Positions 56,000 to 64,000 of a stretch of DNA of 64,000 bases are shown here, in pieces. Made by a program: the position numbers and the translations under genes. Below the pieces are notes generated by a model, which saw only the letters and a program-made list of their open reading frames with translations, was not told the DNA's origin and did not search any database. The stretch is from Multifurca ochricompacta (taxonomy: Eukaryota; Basidiomycota; Agaricomycetes; Russulales; Russulaceae), in assembly GCA_022496185.1 (NCBI GenBank), contig WTXG01000150.1, positions 24,720 through 88,719 on the forward strand. The letters are read 5' to 3'. How positions within the stretch are numbered: the first letter of the stretch is position 1; every line of letters begins with the position of its first letter.

Positions 56000-57836
56000 T
56001 CTGTTCCTATGTGTTTGCGCACATCTGGAAGATTCCACAGTCCTCTTCTTCGGGTGTTCTTATACCAAAAAGGTTTCCACCTTATGATCTAAATCTGTGT
56101 CATTGGTTGCGTTGGAACGCTGTCTTTTCGAATCACAATATTGCCAGGCAACGGCTTCGTGGTCTCTTTTATTCGCTTCTGACCGTCACGCGTAACTGTC
56201 TGGTCGATATCGAGTCTGAGCGGCTGTTAGAGCATGGTTCAGGTGACAAATACAGGTTAGCCACCTTGCCACTGCAAACATTCTTGCGCTACCAACATTG
56301 GCAAATGCTACCCGCCATCTGTCTCGATCTGAGCGAAACAAGCAAGCGTTGCTTGTCAAGTTGCGCCACGAGATGCTGGCGAATGCCTATTGTGAAAACT
56401 TCGATAAGGCGGTCAACATGGCCACTGAGGTGGGTCTTCCTAGTTTTTACCATTTCGTAATTATGTCCCATCTCTCAAGTTCATGAAGTCGTGGAAAAAA
56501 AGACGGATGACCTCCAAGACATGCTCACTGCGGGAAGCAAACTTTGTCAGTTTGTTGGTCCCAGAGGTACTTGGATCCCTTCACAAGGGCAGCGGCAACT
56601 ACTGATTATCCTAGCTTTTGGCGAGGTCCACGAGATTCCTCATAAATGAAGGACGCTGGCCCATGGACAGTGTTGTCGGAACTGCCGCAGGTTTGCATCT
56701 GCTCATCGACCTTCTCGCTATTCATTTCAAGAGAGGGAAGATTTCATCTGGTGTTTGTGTCATCTCATCCTCCCTTATGAAGTGCATCTGACTTCAAGTT
56801 TGGCATTCATGTAGGGAGTGGACAGTTGGGGCACTCGCCTGCGTTTCAGTTCCTTTCGCTCTGGACTTGAACCTTACTGACTCGACCGCTCTTGACGTGA
56901 CACGTACTCTGGCTAACCGCCACCTGCGACTGAGCGTCGCAAGAACCACTGGATTCGAGAATTTGATCGCCGTCGCTGGATCGGAATCGTATCTAGATGA
57001 GGCCGCCAAAATTGATAAATTGATATGGATAATTCAATAGTGAAACTCGTGCATTGCCCGGCGCAAAATTGGTACCTGGATTGCGTCGACCTTGGCCAAC
57101 GGCGAGCTAATTGCGGCGGTCATCGTCATGCAGGCGCGCCGTGCGCCGTCCCGAGAGAGATGGATATCCGTCAACGCCTTTATGGAATCCTTGCGTCCGC
57201 ATACAATATACTGAAAATGCCAAGCCAACCCATATTCAATGGGCAAACGATAGACAGTCATTTATAGGCGATTTCGAGGGCTACGGCATCTGGTGCAACC
57301 ACGCCATTAGGGTCAGAGACCCTTACGGATCAATGTCTGCCATCTCTGGAAATTCAATGCACGAGGGGCCATGTTGTTGCTCGTCGATGGTCAATGTGGC
57401 GTTGATACCTGTTTGTTTGACGAATCAAAACCTTTCACGAAATCGGTGACAGCATTTCTCGTCAAGGTCAAGAACGGAACGGTTCCGGTGTCGTATCGAC
57501 AACACTCCGTTTGACGAGATAAATCCGTTTAGCATCGGCCTATTTTTCGGTCAAGACGTGTGGCAGGCGCCGTCGGTCATCCGAATGGTCTTCATTTCCT
57601 ATGATATCTGGCGTGCGAGATTGTTGCCGGACACGTTCCCGTTCATCGAAGATGATTTGTCCTTGTATGAGGCACTGTTTCAGCGTTTGCTCCAGCGCGG
57701 TCATAGGTACGTGTTGAAGGCGACCGAGGAAAGACGTATCAACGATGAGACGAGGAAGGCGAGAGTGGTCCTAGGCGATGGTTGGAGCCACTTGCCGAGT
57801 CTGTGGATAAGGAGGGAACAGGACTACATTTAGCTC
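56000..57836 (+). other. Possible uncharacterised gene, multi-exon or decayed
   Basis: Several plus-strand stretches look coding but are split over frames: LRHEMLANAYCENFDKAVNM (56358-56417), VHEVVEKKTDDLQDMLTAGS (56480-56539), SVPFALDLNLTDSTALDVTR (about 56846-56905), WIASTLANGELIAAVIVMQA (about 57078-57137) and, most clearly, the frame ending 57833 (GLFFGQDVWQAPSVIRMVF, then LLPDTFPFIEDDLSLYEALF). A GT...AG pair at 56430-56479 could be an intron. I do not recognise the family. Either several introns or frame decay would explain the pattern. Confidence 0.3.
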
Positions 57837-57839
57837 ACG

Positions 57840-60800
57840 CGAGAAATCGCTTCTCGTGAGTGAAGAGGCTGCCAACGAAAGAAGAAAGACCCCTAGAGGA
57901 AATGTTCAATGCAATCTGGAAGGTCAAAGAGGTTTCATGGTATACTAGTAGGATTGTAGATTTGAAGTTAAAATCTCACTTGCACCAAGGGATTTGTGGT
58001 CACTCTGACAGACAGGGACAACATAACGTGATCGCGGATACTTTCAACGTGAACCATAATTGAAACCTCGAACACCAGTGTGAGTTCTGATGGACGCTGA
58101 ACAGCCTAAAAGAAATTTATCGGTATTTGAATTCGCATATGTGGATGGATGTGCTGCGCACTCTAAAATACCTACCAAATTGCTTTTGTGGTCATGCGTC
58201 CATCATTGTTGATGGATAAAGGGCAGGGTTAGAAGATGTCGATTATATTCAAGTGCCACAAGCTGCCATCAGAACAAAATTTGTAAGGGGAAAGATGGTG
58301 ATGGGGCACCCGTACCTCATTATGTGAATAAATCCGCGGGCAGGGATGGTTCGATGTTCTCTTCTCGCCTAAAATATCGGCAATATCGTCCCCATGCACA
58401 AGATGTGCGCACAGCGTTTGTCTGCCAGTGGTCCGGACACGGGGGATGATGACATGTTGGGAATTGCCGCGGAGTGTATAATCCATTCGACCCAGTTGGC
58501 ACCTCATCAGTCCGTCCGCTTACAGACAGACGCACAGGTGGTATAGAACAACCATAAGTTGTTCGTTCGACATATACGATACGGATTAACAGCATCACGT
58601 GGTCCGCTACCAAACCTCCAGCTCTGTCATTCCCTCCCACTAGCATCTCCAGGCTCGCTTCCATTTCTCATGATTCGTCTTTCACGCATGATCACCTCTC
58701 CCTAACTTTACAAGTTCCAGACTTTTTATCCTCCTACTCACAAATGACTCAAATCCACAACTCCTGCTTATTACGCGTTTCTTCCGTATGGTTTCGACGA
58801 ATTACATGACTTGCGCCAGCACCTTGTTTCATCTCTTATGTATGTTAACTATCCCCTAACTTTTCACCTATAACCATATCATCACCTAGGTTTGGCGTGT
58901 CGCATACTCTCAGCGTGAATCTTCATTCTAAATGTTCTCGTGCGTCGTTAACAGTCTGGCGTTCTTGCTTCAAACCTTTTTCATGCCATTCTCCTCCCTA
59001 TATACTTCCCCTTCGGACTACGCACAGTCTTCAGCACAGCTATTTGGCATTGCGCAGCATTGAAGCAGTGCTAATAGGATCGAGCGAGAGCCATTCACAA
59101 CACTCTCGCGTGTGCATGAGAAAGTTACAGCCATAGTGAACCAGCACACGTGTTCGGTCACTGCCACAAACCCATAATCCCGCCCAGGGATCGCAAACGA
59201 CAGCGAGAGCAAGAACATAAGAGACGAACCTCAGGAAGAGTCAATGCGAAATCTTTTTAGAACATGTCCAAGTGACAAAGCTTAACCACTCGCTGTAGGC
59301 ACTACAGAGAGACACCCATAGAACATTTAATCCAATGCAGAAACTTGACAGACGGTTACGGCTACGGCTACAACTATCGAACCTTTGGCACCTCAAATAC
59401 ACCGTCCCCATACCATATGGCTCATCAGTCTACCGCATGACGACCGTCGAAGACGACAGAGCGAGAACGTCAGCCCAAAAACATCCAGATATCGCTGGTG
59501 GGAAAGAGACCCACGAACCATGACACGCACAGAAAAGTCCTGACGACAATTGACAGTGACGAAAGCTACCTGCTCTGGCTGACTGGATTTCATACTGAGT
59601 TGGGAATCGTTGAGAGACTTGGGGAGGGGGAGGCGTCGAAGTGGAACGATCCTTTGGTGGCTGTTTATCGAGTTCGCCACTTCCAAAACTGTCCCAGTCC
59701 TCTCTGGGCTTCAAACACCTCTCTCGTTCTTCCGCAGGATGTTAAGAAACATGGGGATGACAGTATGGGCAGCCTAAGTGCAAATTGCAGGGGGTGGTGA
59801 ACGACTCAGTGTGGCGTACGCTCAACCCGACACAGCGGTTATCCTTGGTAGCCACAAACTCCATGCGGCGCTACCAACGAGGACAATCACTCCACCACGC
59901 GCCCATGCATGACCAAGATATCTGGGCGTGCTAGTTGGGAGCAGCCTGACATGCTGGAGTCCGAGGGGATCAGTCGAATTACTGGTCATTGACAAGACAG
60001 AGACCACGTGATGTCCCCCTTCAAGTATGTACAAACTCAAACTCAAAACTCAAACAGCAAACATATAAGGACTCTAGAACCGGATTAGGTCTAGCAGAGG
60101 TAAGACGGCCTCCCCTTGGATTCGTCTCGAACGGTCTAAACCTACGCGGTGTGGTGGATTGTGCCCACCATATTTACTAATCGTATCACATTTTTTCCCT
60201 CCAGGGTTTTTTCCTTCGGGGGCTTTGGCCTCTTACCATCCAGTAGTTGCTAGGGGACCCACTGTCCCAGTAACCGCGCGACTTAGGCGATGCCTTGCAA
60301 GCGCGTCAATTTAAAGTTGATTTTAAAATGAATAAATAAACATTTAAGGACGATGCTGAATCCCAAGAGTCTAGCCTTCGGGCCCTTACTACAGCGGCTT
60401 GTACTAGCTAACTTCACCTTTGGCTTATGCATCACGATTCGCGAGCCGATTGATTGCTCGCCCTCGAAATCGCTTTGAATTATCACGCCTCGCTGTGCGT
60501 GACATTGGGCCATATTAGCGAGGACTCGTGTGAGGGCCAATCAGTGACTTGAACGTTATCAATGCGCGCAGGCGACCCCCTCCGAATTGGCGGCAGGTGG
60601 CAGATGGCACGTTCCCTAGACGAAGGGCATCATGCCAAACATCATTCATGATGGCTTACGCGCACTGCATCAATCGATGGCTTGTATCCAGGCCAGTTGA
60701 AGGACTGGGTCGACATACGAAAGATCTAGAAATGTCTTTTTTTTTTGTGGGATCCTTCGTTATCAGGATTCTTCATCCCCATGGGAATGCGACCGAGTTC

Positions 60801-62550
60801 ACCATGGTCGCATCGCCCAAATCTCTACCGAATCTGCATCACACAGAACCGGGCACCCCGAAGATCACGTTGCGCAAATGATAAACAGGAGCCCAGGTTC
60901 CAGAATCGGAACGCGATAGAGTCGTCTACTCACAATTATGATCAACTTGATGAACTCCTTCAAAAGCTCAGTATTCGATCAAAGGCAGTGGGAGGAGGAT
61001 TCTAATCCCCCCCGTTCGCACCGATTTTTTGGAGGACAGCTTAACACTCCTCTTGCTGCCTTTCTATCCCGCAATGACGAAGAGGGGACAGGGGCAGTCG
61101 CCCCCCGGGGTGGCGAAGCCACGGCATAACTTAGAGCGCGGAAACCGTGGCTACTTCTGGCGTCCTCGTCCGAAGAGGCTTGGATTGTTATAAGACTCAG
61201 CTTCTGAGAAGGTTTCATGGAGGTTGGCCCATGTATCGCCGTTTTCCAGAACCTTTCCATTTACATTTTGTTGTAATGTATGCGATAAGTCTAGAATTGT
61301 AGAATACTTTTAAGAGCCTAGCGTCCTGTGCGTGCACGCGACGAAGTCCATTGTTGACTCGCCAACTAGGGTATGGCCACGCGCGGCAGCTCAGACTTGG
61401 TACTGCAACTGCATATCGTATTCCTCAAGCATCAGAAGGCCAGGTGGTCTGGGGGAAAACTCGGAAAACTTGGAGCCCGCGGAAAGAGGCCTTTTTATAC
61501 CGCCGACCCTTGGGTCCGAAGAGTACTCTGGGTTCTTGGTTCGTTGGGGTGCTGGTTGACCGGTGAAGACCATATCAGATTTGGCTTTCATTCGGAGTAG
61601 TAATGAGTCCACGGTCGCGGAAACAACTCGGGAGCACTCAGAATGGTGACATGATCTGCTGCCTTCTTATGACCTGATCATTCCGCAAGAATATGGTAAG
61701 TTACTAAAAACGTACGAAACGTGTGCTGGGCAGTCATCCAATATGTCCGACCCCGACAGTGGCGTGCACGCTTGTCCCTCGGAGCGGCGGCAAAGTGGAA
61801 ACCACATATTAGGGGTGGCTCTAATAAGTTAAATCTGGTGTACGTTCATTTGATGCATATACGCGTCGAATGACGGTCGGCAGAGCTCTTCATTGCTGTT
61901 GTGTTTTTCTTTTTCCTTGGCCTTTTGATGTTAGCAGTTATACTTAGGTTCTGTCTGTGTTTGCTCTTATCGAATGGCAGGCCCGAATGAATTGTAGTGA
62001 GAAGGAATAACTCTCGCACGTACAGATGAAGAGGAGGCCCTAACTAGTTCACCAGAACGTGTCTCGTGGCATGATCAGGAGACATGTGCATCTACGGAAA
62101 GCGTATCAAGGACAGCTGCGTATATGTTCATGAATAGCCCATGGTTCGTTGCTGTATTGTTTTAATGTTAAGTGAAAGGTTGGGTGTTGCATTCGACCCG
62201 AGGCATTACTGCGTGGCTTAGTAATCTGTCCATCTAGTCGCCGTCGTCATGCCGTACCGCAAGCCGCGGGAATGCCGTTCGTTATCCTCCGTTACCAAAT
62301 ATATTGTCTGCCGTCGGAGGTTATCAGGATGAACTGAACATCTCGTATGAGGATCGGCTGACTTCTGACCGTCATAATCTGCCTCATCTTTCGCTTCATA
62401 TAGGAGTTCCTATCATCGGCTGAGCAACAAGGCAGCATTCAGCATTCAAAATGAACTGACACTCCTCGTCCCAACCTCGAAATATACCCCGATCACTCTT
62501 TTTCTTTCTTTCACTTGGCCCAGTTTTGCCAAGCTCGTTCGGGCTGGACC
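57840..62550. other. Long region without a recognised gene
   Basis: About 4.7 kb. Open frames are short (mostly under 115 codons), overlap on both strands and show no motifs I know. No LTR, terminal repeat, tandem array or RNA gene was seen. It may be intergenic or hold heavily spliced genes. Confidence 0.4.
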
Positions 62551-63994
62551 ATGTTGCCACCTTCCGTGGTCGATGAAATCGAGCGCGAAATACACATCGC
62601 TACGATCGCTAGGAATATAACTGGTAGGTCTTCATCCTTAATGAAAGAGAAAAGCTGGCGTTGATGCATGGAAAAGTTGCTGGGGCGGTTGTCGTACTAT
62701 ACGATCATGTCTTGACATTCGACGACGAGATTCGGCTGATTTGGAAGGCGCCTTCTTCATTTATAAAGTGGATTTTCTTAGTCAATCGCTACTTGACCGA
62801 GGTGTGCCTTCTCGCAATTGCCAACGGTGTGTATGCTCTGGCTTTGTGTGAATTGGCTTCCCCGATGCTTAACTCTGGACTTAGAGATGTCGGGGTTTAG
62901 TTACACGTACAATAGTAAAGTGAGCTTATCTGTAAATTCGCGTCATTGCGTATTGCGATACTGACCCTTTCCCAGGAGTACGTTTTTTATGGATTTTTGC
63001 GTAGCTGTCACCTAATGGAAAGTGTAGCTGTCGAAGAGTGCTGCTTACAGTGTCAGCCTATGGCGTGTTCTCCATTCTCACGGCCAACCTTATGGCGTTT
63101 TTGAAGGTGGTCACACTATGGAACAAATCACCTGTATGTCTTCTCCGTATTTTTTTGAGATAGTGAAAGTCCTCTCACCGCTGAAAGCGAGTCGTGTTCT
63201 GGCTGAGCTCTATCTTGCTTTTGAGCTTCCTTACGTCCGCTGGCTGCATGACTGCCTCCATGATCATCCTTGCGCGTAAGGCGCCTTTTCCCTCTTACCC
63301 TCTAAAGGTGCCTCACCTCACTTCCTTAAGCCTATATCGAGTGGAGTCCGGTTGCCAACATCTGTGTTTTGATGAAGACAACGCCAACACTCACAGCTGT
63401 CTGGGCAGCTCCAGTGCGCACTCATCGGATGCCGGTTTTCGTTCTCTCCTTTAACGGCCTTTAGATGATTTTCGAGTTTTCGGTGCTTGCGCTCACAACA
63501 TATAATGCACTTTCGCTTCCGCGGCACTCTGGAAGGCCACTAGTACGGATTCTGCATCGGGACGGAATGTTATTCTTCCTTGTGAGTAGAAGACAATATC
63601 CCACACATTCATCGTGTATGCTCACCAACCCTTAGGCCCTCCTCTACTTCGCGGATGAACGTCGTATTTTCCTTATCCACCAACCCGAAGCTGATTGCTC
63701 TCACAGTGTTGTATGTACTACCTTCCCAGCCAGAACTTCGGCTTCCATCTGACTTGGACATTGAATAGCTTTTCCTGGGCCATGGTGGCACTGGGAATCA
63801 ATCGCATGATGATAAACATACGTTCGTCCGAGCAAAATGACGAGCGTGACGATGGTGAATACGAAAGTGTCATATTATCCTTGAACTACTGGGCGTCTTC
63901 AGACAGTACCCTGCGTAGCTTAGCAGTACCCGGCTCCAACCGCGTAAACCGTGACAAGGACGCTATCGAGCTGTCCGTGTACTATTCCACGTGA
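62551..63994 (+). CDS. DUF6533-type multi-pass membrane protein
   Basis: Exon 1 62551-62623 joins exon 2 at 62677 (53-bp intron) to read VAGAVVVLYDHVLTFDDEI, then IRLIWKAPSSFIKWIFLVNR, the hallmark of the DUF6533 domain common in Agaricomycetes. Further exons, with small introns whose edges I could not all settle, carry hydrophobic segments: VFSILTANLMAFLKVVTLW (about 63065-63125), FWLSSILLLSFLTSAGCM (63197-63250), MIFEFSVLALTTYNALSLPR and LVRILHRDGMLFFL (63465-63580), and SFSWAMVALGINRMMINIR (63768-63824). The tail is hydrophilic and stops at 63992-63994. The topology resembles a seven-helix protein. Function unknown. Confidence 0.75.
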
Positions 63995-64000
63995 TCGACC

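Overview
The window looks like a repeat-dense region of a basidiomycete (Agaricomycetes-type) fungal genome. The evidence is short spliceosomal introns of 50-64 bp, a Crinkler-type NTPase gene, a small family of secreted WSC-domain proteins, a DUF6533-type membrane protein gene, and chromodomain-bearing Ty3/gypsy elements. No bacterial or organellar features were seen.

Positions 1-39805 are a nest of transposons with no host gene recognised. Family A (gypsy chromovirus): a broken copy A1 (1-7221) carries a solo LTR (724-1305, target duplication TGGGA) and two hAT-like elements (2817-4261 and 4471-6016), and is cut at 7221 by family C. A better copy, A2 (36721-39805), has an open RNase H-integrase-chromodomain frame and an LTR containing a 21-bp minisatellite. 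Family C (gypsy chromovirus, LTR about 590 bp, TGTTACG...TAACA) has a truncated copy C2 (7222-9186), a complete minus-strand copy C3 (9187-16599), a complete copy C1 (21331-28803, target duplication CAATG) and a solo LTR (36141-36720). D is a Ty1/copia element (about 17458-29787) split by a palindromic Tc1-like element (19643-21264) and by C1. E is a third gypsy chromovirus (29788-36140) holding a hAT-like element (29935-31194) with a tRNA-like sequence and a tandem array.

Positions 39806-64000 are genic. Four WSC-domain paralogues occur at 39913-40666 (-), 49007-49762 (-, signal peptide lost by paired frameshifts), 51097-51847 (+, pseudogene) and 53486-54242 (+). Between them lie a LINE 3' fragment (41402-42680, -), a Crinkler-like gene (43995-46069, -) and an inverted-repeat element (46364-47186). 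A poorly resolved locus lies at about 56000-57840, and a DUF6533-type multi-pass membrane protein gene runs from 62551 to 63994.

The most notable observations are: (1) both complete C copies carry an extra gene of about 395 codons after the chromodomain integrase, with a coiled-coil-like stretch and several CCHC-like motifs; (2) a 1.6-kb Tc1-like element has become a near-perfect palindrome with 782-bp arms, a possible source of hairpin RNA; (3) substitutions between element copies fall almost only at CpG, as expected of cytosine methylation and deamination; (4) the WSC family shows intact and decaying copies side by side.
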